Origin: Desmodus rotundus
Lineage: Eukaryota > Chordata > Mammalia > Chiroptera > Phyllostomidae
Assembly: GCF_022682495.2 (NCBI RefSeq)
Contig: NC_071399.1
Location: forward strand, 56,226,873 to 56,290,872
Reading direction: 5' to 3'
Length of the DNA stretch: 64,000 nt
The notes under the pieces were generated by a model. That model saw only the letters and a list, made by a program, of their open reading frames with translations. It did not search any database and was not told the origin of the DNA. Both the position numbers and the translations under genes were made by a program. Positions 1-12,030 of the stretch are shown piece by piece. Numbering within the stretch: the first letter of the stretch is position 1; every line of letters starts with the position of its first letter.

Positions 1-800
1 GGTTTACATTTGTTCATATAGAAAATAATACAATAATTAAAAAATTAAAAGAATATACTATATGCTTTGTGTACTTATAACTGTGAAACTACTTTTTCCA
101 AACCCTGTATAAGGCCATGCACATGTGCAGGGTTGTGTTCGTTCTCAGCAGAGATCTGAGGATGCTCACTTCTGACCGATCGTAAGGATTTGTACAAGCA
201 GAAAGTTATAGCTGAGGCAGAGTTGTAAACTGTTTCCCTGAATATGGAAGGCATCCCCCAATACACACAAAGAACCCCTCAGCCAATAGTGGGAGACTTA
301 CTGGCACCAGGAATTTAATAGAAGCACTGGCCAACCATTAGTGGACAAATAATGCTAATTGAACAGGGACTTCAGTGTCTATCCTCAAATACACTTTACA
401 GAATTAGTCAAGGAAAGACAATAAACAAACAAATAATAAAACAAATAGGAAAAACAACTGAGGAATAGGTTTAAATATGACTTCCAGAATTGTTCATTTA
501 AAATGTGCAGTTTTCAATAAAAAAAAAAGTTATGAGAACTTTGAAGAAATAGAAAACCATGGCCCAAATACAGGAAAAGGAATATATTTAACAAAAATTA
601 AAACTGAAAAAACCCTCAAATGTTGAACTTGCTAGATAGAGATTTTAAATCCACTACTATAAATGTATTCAAAAGTTAAAGTAAGCCTTGTATAAACAAT
701 TAAGTAGAAAGCAGTGTGATGCCACATAGAGAATACTTACACACAGATTAAAAAATAGATATTCTGAAGTTGAGAAACAGATTTGAACTGACAGAATAAA
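1..800 (+). mobile_element. Old L1M 5' region (5' UTR into ORF1), decayed
   Basis: The stretch follows the mammalian L1M 5' region order that I recognise: 'cagccaatagtgggagact' near 280, 'gaacagggacttcagtgtc' near 360, an A-rich part with 'ccatggcccaaatacagg' near 560, then 'gttgaacttgctagataga' near 625 leading into the start of ORF1. No frame is open. It ends about where a younger L1 begins near 812. The upstream limit is the window edge. The family is fairly sure; the subfamily is not named. Confidence 0.6.
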
Positions 801-811
801 TGAATTCTTAG

Positions 812-1175
812 TTTTTCTTTCTAACATTTCATTGCTGATTTACAAAAATGCTATTGATTTCTGCATGTTGACTTTGTATCTCACTATCATGCTAAATTTA
901 CTTATTAGGTCCAGTAGTTTTTTTCATGAAGACTATAGGGTTTTCTATGGGCACTATCTTGTGAATAATGACAGTTTTCTTTCCTCCTTTCCAATTCGGA
1001 TGCCTGTTATTTCTTTTACTTGTCTGATCACTGTGCCTAGAACTTCCAGTACTATGCTGAATAAGTGTGGTGAAAGCAGACACCCTTGTCTTGTTCCTGA
1101 TCTTAAGGGGCAAGCTTTTGGTCTTTGCTGCTTGAGTATAATGTTGACTGTAGGTTTCTCATATATGACCCAGTG
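812..1175 (-). mobile_element. L1 ORF2 reverse transcriptase fragment, inverted part of an L1
   Basis: Read on the minus strand this is the L1 ORF2 reverse transcriptase region. The plus strand shows the familiar antisense words 'cttccagtactatgctgaat' and 'cacccttgtcttgttcctga'. It directly abuts a forward L1 3' end at about 1176, so the two pieces probably form one 5'-inverted insertion. The open frame on the plus strand here (832-1176) is an antisense artefact of L1, not a gene. Confidence 0.8.
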
Positions 1176-1790
1176 AATCTGCTGTCAAAAATTTACCTAA
1201 GAATCCTGAATCACCAATTTAAAAGAACTTATGTACCCCTTTGTTCACGGTGGTGCTAATTATAGTAGCCAAGTGCTAGAAACATCCTAAGTACCCATTA
1301 GTAAATGAATGGGTTAAAAAAAATCTGTGGTACATTTACACAATGAAATATTATGCAGCAGAAAGAAAGAACTCTTACCTTTTGCAACAGTATGGATGGC
1401 ACTGAAGAATATTATGCTAAGTGAAATAAGCCAACTGGTGAAAAGCAAATACCAGAGGATCTCACTTATAAGAAGAATCTAATGAACAAAATAAACTAAA
1501 GAACAAAATAGAATCACAGGCATAGAAACAGGGAACAGACTGACAGTGACCAGAAAGATGGGGGGAGAGGGATAATGGTGGAAAGAAGGGGAAGGGACCA
1601 GACAAAGAACATGTATGAATGACCCATGGACATGGACAACAGTGTGGGAATTGACTTTGGGAGCCAGGGATAGAATGGGTGGAGGAGGGCAAAGGGGGGG
1701 GGGATTGGGAAAACTGTAATAAAATAACAACAAAAAGTGATTTAAAAATAAAAATAATATAAAAGAAAAAATATTTGTAACTATTTATGT
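1176..1790 (+). mobile_element. L1 ORF2 C-terminus and 3' UTR
   Basis: Forward L1: the end of ORF2 (words matching 'acaatgaaatattatgcagc' near 1340 and 'tatgctaagtgaaataagcc' near 1415), then a G-rich 3' UTR (1555-1705) and the terminal 'acaactgtaataaaataac' with an A-rich tail. The join to an inverted ORF2 piece on its left, with roughly 1 kb or more of ORF2 missing between, is the usual geometry of twin-primed L1 insertion. No clear target duplication was found. Confidence 0.85.
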
Positions 1791-1954
1791 CTTCCATCTG
1801 ATTTAAAAGAGATGCACATAAAGGAATAATTATAAAATTGTTTTGGTGGGCTTATCATGAATGTAATTTGTATGTCAGTCAGAGAACAAAGGCACACAGG
1901 GAAATGAGACTACATTGGAACACAGATTTTGTATCCTATTAAAATTAAAACACC

Positions 1955-2690
1955 AAGGCATACCATAATTACATTACCCAAGATGAAAGATAAGGAGAGA
2001 ATCTTAAAAGCAGCAAGACAAAAGGAGAGAGTTACCTAAAAAGCAGTTCCCAGAAGACTGTCAGCTGATTTCTCAAAAGAAACCTTGCAGGCAAGAAGGA
2101 CTGGCAAGAAGTATTCAAAGTCATGAAAGGCAAGGTAATACATCCAAGAGTACTCTATCCAGCAAAGCTGCCTTTTCGAATGGAAAGGCAGATAAAGTGC
2201 TTCTCAGATAAGGTCAAGTTAAAAAAGTTCATTATCATTAATCCCTTATTATATGAAATGTTAAAGGATCTCATCTAAGAAAAAGAAGATAAATAATATG
2301 AACAGTAAAATGACAACAAACTCACAACTATCAACAACCAAACCTAAACAAACAACAAACAAAAAAACAAACTAAGCAGCCAACTAGAATGGGAAGAGAA
2401 TCACATAAATGGAGATCACATGGAGGGTTATCAGGGGGCAGAATGGAGGAAAAGAAACAGGGAATAAGAAGCATTAATAGTAGGTAGAAAATAGACGAGG
2501 GGAGATTAAGAATACTATGGGAGGGAAATGGAGAAGCCAAAGAAGTTATATATATGACCACTGACCTGAACTAGGAGCAGGGAATGCTGGTGGGAGGGGG
2601 TGAGCAAGACAGAGGGGAATAAAGGGGAGAAGAACAATGGGACAACTGTAATAGCATAATCAATAAAACATACTTAAAAAAAGAAAATGC
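1955..2690 (+). mobile_element. HAL1 (half-L1) element, 5'-truncated
   Basis: It begins in the last third of L1-type ORF1 (a match to the 22.8-23.7 kb copy from 'cataattacattacccaaga' onward) and passes straight into the 3' UTR and tail at about 2640-2680 ('caataaaacatac') with no ORF2. Sequence around 2060-2280 aligns by eye almost base for base with 23450-23670. The ORF1 frame is broken by frameshifts and stops. Absence of ORF2 defines HAL1 elements, which L1 machinery is thought to mobilise. Confidence 0.75.
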
Positions 2691-2984
2691 AAAAATTAAT
2701 TAATTAAATCTTAAATTAACTTTAAACAAATCAAAATAAAATAAAATTAATAGTATTAATCAAAGTAGATTATTTTAAGGCATGATTTTTTAATCTTAAG
2801 GACAGTTACTAAAAAAGTAACTCAAAAGATTATATTAAAAGAAACAACAAAGATCTTAAAATGGAACCACCCTGGAAATTTTGTATTTAAAACAAACAGA
2901 CCAGTGATAGAGAAATAGGTGAATAAAAACTCAAAACACAAAAGACATGTAAAAGACAAATAGCAAGATGGCAGAGTTTAACCA

Positions 2985-3690
2985 TACTTTATTAATAAGT
3001 ACATTAAAAATAAAAGAATTAAAATTCCAGTAGAAAATCAGACATTGGTAGAATAATAAAAAAATGAATCCTCCAAGTATATGAGACATATATTTTATTC
3101 AAAGACATCAATAATTTGAAAGTGAAAGGATGGAGAAAATATCAGGCAGGCAAACAGTAATATAAAGAGGCAAGGTCCAATACAAACAAAACAGAATTTA
3201 ATACAAAAAGTTGTTACTGGAGATAAAGAAGTACATTTTATGATAATGAAGATGTAATAATTTCAAATACATATTCATCCTTCAACATAAGCTCCAAATT
3301 TATTAATCAAAACCTGACATAAATGAAAAGAGATAGAAAATTCCATAATAGTAGCTGGAGAAGAGAATTCAATGCAACTTTTTCGATAATGGGTAGGATA
3401 ATTAGAGAAAGATAAACAATGAAATAGAAGACTTGAACAACATTACCAACTAACTTGACATAACAGGTATCTGTAACCAACAATAAAATATACATTCATT
3501 GCAAAAGTACATAAAACATTCTCCAGGATAGGCCATATATTAGGCTATATGGCACGCATAAATAATTGTACAAAGTATGTTCTCTGACAAATACATAATT
3601 AAATGAGAAATTTATAACAAAAATAATTTTAGGAAACTCATAAATATGTGGAAATTAAACAACATGTTCCTTAACAAATTAATCTTTTCC
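2985..3690 (+). mobile_element. L1M ORF2 endonuclease-domain fragment, decayed
   Basis: The order of words matches the endonuclease half of mammalian L1 ORF2: a 'gatggagaaaatatca' stretch near 3130, 'aatagaagacttgaacaaca' near 3423, 'attctccaggataggccata' near 3518 and 'aatatgtggaaattaaacaa' near 3643. It is very diverged, with stops in every frame, so it is an old copy. Confidence 0.7.
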
Positions 3691-3895
3691 AGGGGCTAAT
3701 AGTTTTGGGAATATGGAGTCACTGCTAATGGGTGTAAGATTTCTTTTTGGTTGATAAAAGCGTTCCAAAATTAGATAGTAAAAACGATTGCACAACTCTG
3801 TGAATATTCTGGAAAAAAACACTGACTTTTTAAGAATATCTATAGACTGAGTTTTATGACATACACACTATAGCTCAATAAGATAGATAATAGTC
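3691..3895 (+). mobile_element. L1M 3' UTR fragment
   Basis: It carries the generic old-L1 3' UTR words 'tttctttttggttgataaaa', 'ttgcacaactctgtgaatat' and a closing 'tatagctcaataag'. It follows the endonuclease fragment directly; the rest of ORF2 is missing. Old and diverged. Confidence 0.6.
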
Positions 3896-4530
3896 AGATG
3901 ACATTTATGGATGGGCTGACACTTAGGGACTATGTAATTCTGAAACTCAACCAGCCTGAAATTGTTTCCTTGGCTGTAAACTACAAACATTAATGCCTCC
4001 TATTAACTCAGGTGTTTAAGTGTCTTACTAGTTAAAAATCTGTACAAATACACTCTTCAAATTGTGACACCTACTTACAAAATGTTTAATCTATCATTTT
4101 GTTTGACTACTCTACTAAATAGACACAGTCATGTTCTTACTTGCATGCTTAAATTTCTTGTGGGAAGAGTTATATTAAAGTATCTTTATCTTGGGAAAAT
4201 TGAAATATGTTTTCTTTGGATTTTAATTGAAATTATAAGAAATATTTATGTCAGGTCTTTTTGAGTTGATATCTTAATTAATATATATTTATTTGTTGAA
4301 TTTCTATCTTCCAGGTTATGTAAGAACTGGACTCCTTGAGGGATACAAATAAGCAAAAAATGTTCTTTCTGAGTTCAAATATACAGTGTTTCATGAATAT
4401 GTATATCTGTGTACATATGTGTGTGTGTATATCTATATGGAGAGCACAACATTAGTACCATGACATTCAAAAGCTTTATATAGTGAGCATAGCTATGTGA
4501 AAATTCTTACACATATTTACAAGGTTGTCT
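3896..4530. other. AT-rich sequence, nothing recognised
   Basis: No repeat family or credible coding frame seen. A short GT run lies near 4408-4428. Confidence 0.4.
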
Positions 4531-4870
4531 TTTGGGGAAACAAAATGCAGAGCCACTTAATGACTTAAAATTCCTAATTTTCCACCCACTGGATTGGCAA
4601 AGCAATAAAAAGTGTGACAATACTAAGTACCAATAATTATATGGATCATTGAGGAGTCATAAACTCTATTGGTGAGCATATGGATTTGCACAGCTGATTT
4701 GAAAAGGACAATTTTGCTTTATCTATTAAACTTGCTGATACATGACCTATTAGCACTTACCCTAAAGAAACTTGTTGTATTGCCATAAAACTACAAGTAC
4801 CAGAATTTTTATAGTAATATTATTTATATAACAAAATATTAACAAACTACATAAATGAGTATAAAATACT
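4530..4870 (+). mobile_element. Possible old L1M ORF2 C-terminal fragment
   Basis: The order 'ttggtgagcatatggatttg', 'cttaccctaaagaaact' and 'gccataaaactacaagtacc' resembles the C-terminal part of L1M ORF2, where a tryptophan-rich cysteine-containing tail is encoded. The match is weak and broken; it could also be another old LINE. Confidence 0.4.
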
Positions 4871-5812
4871 GGGCTCAAATTGGTGGTGTGGGAAATGGGC
4901 AAAATTAAACACTCATAACTTAAAAGAACAAGCACTTTTGGGGTGGTGGAAGTGCAGTTTCAGAGTATAAGGGACAGCACCTTGGTGTTAATATTTTACA
5001 ATACAGGAGCCTCTCAAGGAGTAAGTGGCTGGATGTATGAAGCTGATAATAATTGTTCCTTCTATATTCAGGCTCTGCTGTGTTACCTACCTTCAAGTCT
5101 CTCCATCTCTTGTCAACAAATACTGAAGGGCTTGGATGGTGATGGGCAGGTAGAATATTGCATGTGTGGAAGTGGGTCTCAGGAGGTTCTTTCTCTCAGT
5201 GGAAGCTTGTGGATCAGCAGTTGCTGTCATCCTGACTGTGTCCAGACTTCTGCACTGTTGTACTCCTGATTTTTCTTCACTAATCAGCAGAGGATCCCAA
5301 TTACTTATTGTTTCTTCATCTCAAAATTAATTGGAAAAGGTGAATTAAGTCTTACTTCAGTAAGGTTTATTTATTCCTAAATTCCACTTATCAGAAGAAT
5401 GGGCTCCTTGTTTATTTATTCAACTAATTGACTGTAATAACAAAAGCACAACATCATTCTTGAAAATGTGGAAGTGAATAGTGAAAATTTCTCTAATATA
5501 TTTTCAGAACAATACTTTTTGAATATATTTTGCTTAATCTTGACAATACTCTTTCATAAGAATCTCTCCCATACTCTGTTGCGACTAATTCTCACATACA
5601 TTACTTATAATTATTCTGTAAGTCTTGGTTAATTGCTTGTTTGAATTATATTTAATACAGAGGTTCTGATCAGTGCTCCTGCTTTTGAGGTATATACAGG
5701 TTATGCCATCTGGATACATACTATGCCACTGGGAATTTTTTATTTTATGTAGTAGAGTTTTCTTTACATGTAAGAATAAAAAGGTACATTTTTCTTACCA
5801 AATTGTGAATGT
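4871..5812. other. Unassigned sequence with a 108-codon frame
   Basis: An open frame runs 4943-5269 on the plus strand, but its product has no domain I know, there is no splice or promoter context, and frames of this size are expected by chance in 64 kb. Nothing else recognised. Confidence 0.4.
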
Positions 5813-5942
5813 GAATATATATATATATATATGATATCCTATGATATGATATATCCTATCATATATAGTGTGTGTATATGTGTGTGTGTATACACATATA
5901 CACATATATATATATATATATATGTGTATATGTAGAGATATA
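5813..5942. repeat. (AT)n/(GT)n microsatellite with a 40-bp palindrome
   Basis: AT runs (5815-5832), a TATC-like middle part, GT runs (5868-5890) and a further AT core. Bases 5894-5933 are a perfect palindrome of CA/TA arms round an (AT)8 centre. It touches the decayed end of a mariner element on the right. Confidence 0.9.
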
Positions 5943-5944
5943 TA

Positions 5945-6600
5945 TGGAGAATGTAATATGAAAAATAGAGACATTTATTAAAGAAGATACAAGAAACATT
6001 ATACATAGGACAATGATGCCTCAGTCATCTTCAAAGTTAGCACCTCTAGACCTCACACATTTCTTCCAGTCTCCATCAGCTGCCCCATTGTATTGTCCTA
6101 CATTTCACTGATGGTCTGAAATCTCTACCCTTTCAAAGGTGATTTTAGTTTTGGGAAAAGCTAGAAGTCACAGGGCACCAAATCTGTGTTATAGGGTGGC
6201 TGAGTCAACTGCGTGATTTAATGTTTCACCAAAAATTTCTGCATGAGATATGATTCCTGAATGGGTGCATTGTCAAGGTGAAGCTGCCAGTCTCCAGTTG
6301 CCCATAGCTGTGGCCTTCTGAATCATCCGAATAGTTTCTGTGGAGGAATGTTCAAGCTTAATGCAAAATTTGATGCAGGTTCATTTGCTCTACTCATTCA
6401 GTCATTTTGAATGCAATAGCCATACAATATACTGTTTGTTCAACAATATCTACCATCCCCACACATTAATATAATGAAGCATCATTGTTCACACATGTGC
6501 ATTCCAGTCCACTCTCCATGGCTGCCAGGTTACATAGATGTCATGCAAACCTTTCTTGTTGATATTAACAATTGCTGGACTTTTTCTTGACAAACCTCAT
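5945..6600 (-). pseudogene. Mariner transposon with broken, internally deleted transposase
   Basis: The right edge (about 6530-6600), read on the minus strand, matches the left end of the mariner copy at 63317: shared words include the reverse of 'aaaaagtccag' and of 'aagtggactggaatgcacat'. Inside, the minus strand translates near 6300-6385 to IKFC..LEH..TETIRMIQKA, the N-terminal helix-turn-helix region of mariner transposase. After about ten codons it jumps to a DNAPI-like motif (6265-6280) of the catalytic domain, and near 6050-6085 to W.KC....G..FE.D of the C-terminus. The middle of the catalytic domain is missing, and stops and frameshifts abound. It is a dead DNA transposon; its 3' inverted repeat has blurred into the microsatellite. 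Confidence 0.85.
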
Positions 6601-6604
6601 AAAT

Positions 6605-9294
6605 ATATATATAATGTATAGATATAATTTTTTAAAAAAATTCACATAAACAGATTTTGAAGAACACATTTTTGTCCTTCATGTTGTCTGACTTAAGATC
6701 TTTTATAAGAGTTTATTTTAAAATAATAAAAATTTTAACTTCACTTTCTGTTTTTATCTCTTCTCATAAATATGCCTAACTATATGACTTGACTTGTCCT
6801 ATAACATGTCTGAATAGATGTGACATTTCTTAATCTCTCTGTCCCACAGTGATTTTGGAGATTAAAGAAATAAATGGGATGCAGTTTGGAGGTTACTCTA
6901 TTGTGATTGTATGCACACCCTAGTATACTCTATGAAAGCTGAAGAGTGTATTTTTAAACATTCTTTGAACTACCTGTCAGACTTAATTTGTGTCAATTAT
7001 ACTGTTGTGGATATATACTTTCAAGGTTGAGAATCATACAGCACATTTTAGATTTTCAGTACTTTGCTTCAAGGAAAAGTATTTTTCTAGCTTATTTGCT
7101 TTCTAACTGCTAGAAGTTGCCTTGCGTTGATCCATACACAATGTGAATACAAATGAAGCTTTTTAACATATAATTGTCTCCCAGTGCCTCATCCTTCTAT
7201 CCTCTTTCTGTCCTGAAATACAATGTTCAGAAGGGTTTCTTTTCTCAGCACATCACTAGTTCTACAAAGAAGCAGGATCTGTGAGAAGGTTGAGATACCA
7301 CTATTTACAAAGAACACTTGATTAAGAAGTTTTCACATTTCAGATTGGGAAAAGAAAAGTGTTATTTTTGGTCAGAAGTAGCACCTATTCACAATGTATC
7401 AAAAGAGACCACTGCTGTCCTCATTAGTCAAATTTTTGGAGCCATCTGCCCACACTGTGGGATATATTACAGCCAGAATGAGAACTGCAGGTACTTGAAA
7501 AAATGCCAGAAGTGGTCCTAGTCAAGATAATTCATTGGCTGGTTGGTAAAAAAGAAAATTATCTGACTTAAAGCAGATAGAGATTGAAAACTAAGAAAAC
7601 TTACCTTTTAAAAGATTGTAGTGTATCACAGAGTTCTTGTAGTCATCTTTGGACCTATAGTATTTGCATCCCTCTCTCCTCAAAGTGTCAGTAACACTGT
7701 ATTCTGTTTTGCTAAAAAGTATTTTATTTTTTGGAAATAAGTAAATACCCCACTACAAATGAAATCCTATGTATCTCTGACTAAAGTGACTATCGAACAA
7801 GAGCAAAGCATGTGTTGGGGAAAAGCACATTATATCTTTTAGGCTCGTCACCTGATTTTCCTAAGTGCAATATATTTTCTCTTAGTTTTTCAAGATATGT
7901 TTTATTTTTAGAATTGCTTAAAGAATCATCTATGTCAATTAATTAAAAATATCAATAGCAGAAAAACTTCTTTTTCAGAAATACTTTTATACATTGGCTA
8001 TATTAAAGGCTTCAATTTAGTCCTGAGTTTTAGTTAGACAATATTCTTGAAAGAGTATATATCAACATGTTTAAGTGGTTTTCCTCTATTATTAATGATG
8101 ATTCCAGATTTTTAATAGCTTAAAATTGTATCTTTGTTTTATTAATTTACATTAAATCAGTTCAACAAATATTATCATATCAATCTAAACCATAAGTGTT
8201 ATTACTACTTTAGAATTAGAGAAGTAGGTAAACTATTTCTGAGCAGGGTGAAATATACTCCATTATATGACATTTGTTAAGTGATTTACTCCTTTAATCC
8301 TTTAGAATTAGAGTTTTATTACTGTTTTGTTTTTGTTTTCTTTTAGTGTTTTCTACATCTCTGTAGTGTTTTAGAAACTAAAACTGATGTATAAAATATA
8401 GAACATTATTCTCTTGATCTTACTACTTAGTGTAGTTAAGTAGTATAGAATAATATATTAAAATATAGACGTTTGCAAGGAATAAATATAAATTAGTATG
8501 TAATATTAATTTTTATACTGTAGGTTATTGTTTCCATTTAAGAGGAGGGTGATCACTCTTAGCAAAGAATATGTCAGATGTTTTTCTTGGGTTAATGGGC
8601 AATTGCTCTGAAACTTTATTCTAATAAAATAGCATATAGTTAATGTTAAATATATGATTTGTCATAGTTTTTGTGAGAATTTAATCAAGGTGTTTGGTGT
8701 TATTTAAAACTAGCAGACAGTTGATTTTTAAAAATATTTGCACATACAGATTTAATTTACATACAGATATTATATATTCTATATTATATGTCACACATTG
8801 GATAGATTAGTATATGGTATGTGTTATTTTGTTTGTGTGTGTGTCTGTATCAACTACTATTTAGAAACATAATTTACAAAGGACCCTGATCATTTTATTT
8901 ATCCTAGTTGATAGATAGTGGCTAGAAAAAATATGTCATTGGAAGATGGTATTTCAATGTGCCTCACTACTGAAAATATTTTGCTAGATCCTGAACAAAA
9001 AATAAGCAAGGTTTGAATGATCAATTGAATTCCATCAGGCTGAACTGTTTCAGGAAACATTGTGTTACTACCCAGCCACGTGGAGTTCTGCTGCTTGTCA
9101 CCCAAAAACTCTGGGGGAGAAGTACGGAGAAAAAAGAAAGGTGTTGTGTATTTAAAAACTACACAATATTGGAAGAATAATGGGTTTCAGCCTCAAAGTC
9201 CATTCCCTTAAAACACCCAAAGGCAATTAATTCCTCCACCTTCTGCCAGATCAGTTCAAGGCTGCACCTGGAATCCCTTCTCCATTTTAAAAAA
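6605..9294. other. AT-rich sequence, no gene or recognised repeat
   Basis: Plus-strand frames such as 7318-7521 lack known domains and context. No inverted repeats or target duplications seen. Very old LINE or SINE remnants could be hidden. Confidence 0.4.
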
Positions 9295-9612
9295 ATCATC
9301 CTATGAGCTCATCTGTAAGTGAAACCTAATCAAGAAAACAAACAAGCAAGCAAAATACAACCAGAGACATTGAAATAAAGAGCAAAGTGACAGTTACCAG
9401 AGAGGAAGGGAGAGAGGGGAGAGGGATATTAGGGGGAGGGCCATAAAGGAGCATGTATAAAGGACACATGGACAAAGCCAAATGGGGTAGGTTCCAGGGT
9501 GGGACGCAGGAATGGGTGGGGTGGGGCAGAAGGTGTGCAAGGTGTGGTAAAAATGGAGACAACTGTACTTGAACAACATGGTTAAGAAATTATTAAAAAT
9601 ATATATCATCCT
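9295..9612 (+). mobile_element. Short L1 3'-end insertion with 8-bp target duplication
   Basis: L1 3' UTR with the usual layout: a start in the last ORF2 codons ('gagctcatctgtaagtg'), a long G-rich purine tract (9390-9535) and a terminal 'acaactgtacttgaac' with an A-rich tail. The direct repeat 'atcatcct' at 9295-9302 and 9605-9612 flanks it and marks the insertion limits (element 9303-9604). Minus-strand open frames here are mirrors of the purine tract. Confidence 0.8.
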
Positions 9613-10412
9613 TTGGGAGATATAGATAGTTTAGCTGGTTCCCAGTCACAGTTCGTCCTCAGGTCTCTTTGGGAGTCTGTTCATGCCAGAGGCCTACTGG
9701 TCCTACTGGTGAGATGCCCCATCCTCCAGCCACTGCCCTCTGGCTCAGGGCTTGCATGGCGTCCCTGTGGATGTCGGCTCACCGAGTGCATCTATGTGCC
9801 TGGCTGAGCAGGGCCGAAGTGCTGCACCAGTCACCAAGGCTGCCGCTGCTTCTCCTGACAGGAAGGGGCACATGCTTGTTTCCTGACCACATTTCTCCAA
9901 GGCCCACCCGTCCAGGAACACTTGGGCCTCCCAGTCCCTGACCAGGTAGCAAGGGGAAGGTAAAAGGGAGAGTTTCCCTGTACACTCCATTTTAAAAGCC
10001 CCTGCCCATAATCCCACATGTGCTGGAAGCTGGTAGTAGGGTCTTTTTGTCCGTGGGAACATTTTGCAAGCTGGACTCATGTGCGCAGTGTCTCCGCCTG
10101 GGGCAGGGTGTCACTTGTTACACGTGTGTTCTGACCTTTTCAGCCTACATAGGCTCTGTACAAGCTGTGTCCTGAGCTGCATTACCTTCCTAGGTGTATG
10201 GAAGCCTGCTACGCAGTTTCTGCTGCTATTTCAATCTGACGTCTTTGGTACTTCTTACCCCTCTCAGAGTCCCTCCCCTCTACCCCTCTGCGGAGGGATC
10301 TGGCCAGACCTCTATTACAATTGCTCCATTTCTCTTGTTGGAAATTGCTGCTTCTAAACTCACAGAAACTGAAGAGATGACCTCTTTTACACAATTGTTC
10401 TAATTAATAAAG
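9613..10412. other. GC-rich patch of unknown origin
   Basis: Clearly richer in G+C and CpG than its surroundings, with several overlapping frames on both strands (up to 111 codons, 9745-10080 minus), none with a known domain. A polyadenylation-like 'aataaa' lies near 10407 on the plus strand. A CpG-containing retroviral LTR or a LINE 5' UTR would fit, but I recognise no family. Not supported as a gene. Confidence 0.35.
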
Positions 10413-10604
10413 CTAGCAATATATTGTATTAAATAAAATAATTTTATTTCCTTATATGCATCCTATCTGGGCCCCAGCATGGGTATGATACCACAATTTG
10501 GATACTGTGAAAGGAATGCTTACAATGCTGTCAGTATTTTTGTCAATTTGCTATGGGAAAAACATTTTTTCTCAAAACAATGGTAGAGATGATAGTTGGG
10601 TATA

Positions 10605-11065
10605 AGTACCTATAGTGGATTGGACATTTCTGTAAAATTCGTGTCTACCCAGAACCTCAGAATGTGACCTTATTTGGAACTAGGATCTTTGCTGATACAA
10701 TTAGGGAAAAAAAATTATGTGGTCACTAAATCTAATGTAAGTGCTCTTATAACAGAGAGAAAAGGACACAGACACACAAAGAGAAAAACTATGAAGATGG
10801 AAGCAGAGATTAAAGTGATGCAGCTATAAACCTAAATGCACAAAAAAATTATTGAGAACCAGCAGAAGCTGGGAAGAGGCAAGGATGTATTCTCCTAGGG
10901 AGGATTCTCCCCCAGAGACTTCATAGGAAGCATAGCCTTGCTAAAACCTTGATTTCAGATTTCTAGCCTTCAGAACTTTGGGATAATGAAGTTCTCTTGT
11001 AAGCCATAAAACTGTGATAATTTGATACAGCAGCCCTAGGAAACTAAGACAGTGACATAGCACAA
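10605..11065 (+). mobile_element. MaLR-type LTR relic
   Basis: The order matches the MaLR (MLT1/MST-like) LTR family: 'gaacctcagaatgtgacctt' near 10650, 'cttataacagagagaaaagg' near 10746, 'atttctagccttcagaact' near 10958, 'gtaagccataaaactgtg' near 10999 and a closing 'cagccctaggaaactaagac' near 11030. This is a nonautonomous LTR; no internal region is seen. Confidence 0.65.
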
Positions 11066-12030
11066 TTTTAAGCCTATTTGACACTGTATAGGTTTTAATG
11101 TCTTGGTGTCTGAATCTAATCATCTTTACTGATGAACTACATATTTCCGTATTGTTTCCTTGCTTTCCCTGAGTTTTCCGGTCTATTCGACCTATCCCCT
11201 TAACTATGATATAACCTAAGAAGAAGAAAGCCCTAAATCTATCTCTTGACTTAATATTGCCTTCCAGCTAATATCTCTTCTCTCTGCTCTCTTTATATGA
11301 AATTGTGTCTGTATCCACTATCTACAATTTGCTTATTCCCATTCTCTTGCTTCATGCCAGGGTTTGTTCATACTATACAACCCAAACATTGTTTTTTCTT
11401 TTTTTGGTCAGGGTAACTACCACATTATCAAATTAACTGATAGATTCTCAGTAATTATCTTTTGCACTCTCAACACCATTTAACAAATTTCAATGTCATT
11501 TCTCCCTTTTTTGTGGAAGTGCACTCTCCATTTTCCTTTTACTTGGCTATCCTCTTCTCATTAGCTCGAACTCTCATTTCCTGACCTCTATATGGCAGTG
11601 CCTCAAGCTTCAGTACTCGTGCCTCTTTTTTTTGTTGTTTATTATCTACCCTTTTTTCATGGTAGTTCCATTTAGCTCCAGACTTTCAGATATTTTCTAT
11701 GTGCTGACATTTCTGAACTTAAAATATCTAGCTTAAACTAGGATGGACTGTAAGTGAATAACTAAATAAGTGAGTAACAAATGAGTTCTTGTAGGCATAA
11801 CCCTTTTAAAACATTATAATTAACATGGAGACTACAAATTTAGTTTCCTAACTAATAAGTACATAAACAAATGTCTGGCCATAACTTGTTAAATTATGGC
11901 ATTTATTCATGGAGATTGTTAGAAAGTAAAGAAATCAAAGCTAATTCTGGAATTTCATATGTCTAACAGAATTTATTTCATTGTGGCAGACTGCTGAATT
12001 CTCTTGTTTCTACTCAGAGAGCAAACCTTA
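11066..12030. other. Unassigned AT-rich sequence
   Basis: Pyrimidine-rich on the plus strand around 11260-11660. No coding frame or repeat family recognised. Confidence 0.4.

Noticed and set aside
832..1176. A 114-codon plus-strand gene
   Set aside because: It is the antisense strand of L1 reverse transcriptase.
4943..5269. A 108-codon gene
   Set aside because: No known domain, promoter, splice context or neighbour supports it; a frame of this size is expected by chance.
7318..7521. A terminal exon with a Cys/His motif (CPHCG...)
   Set aside because: Only one short Cys pair is present, no splice acceptor or gene context is convincing, and the frame is short.
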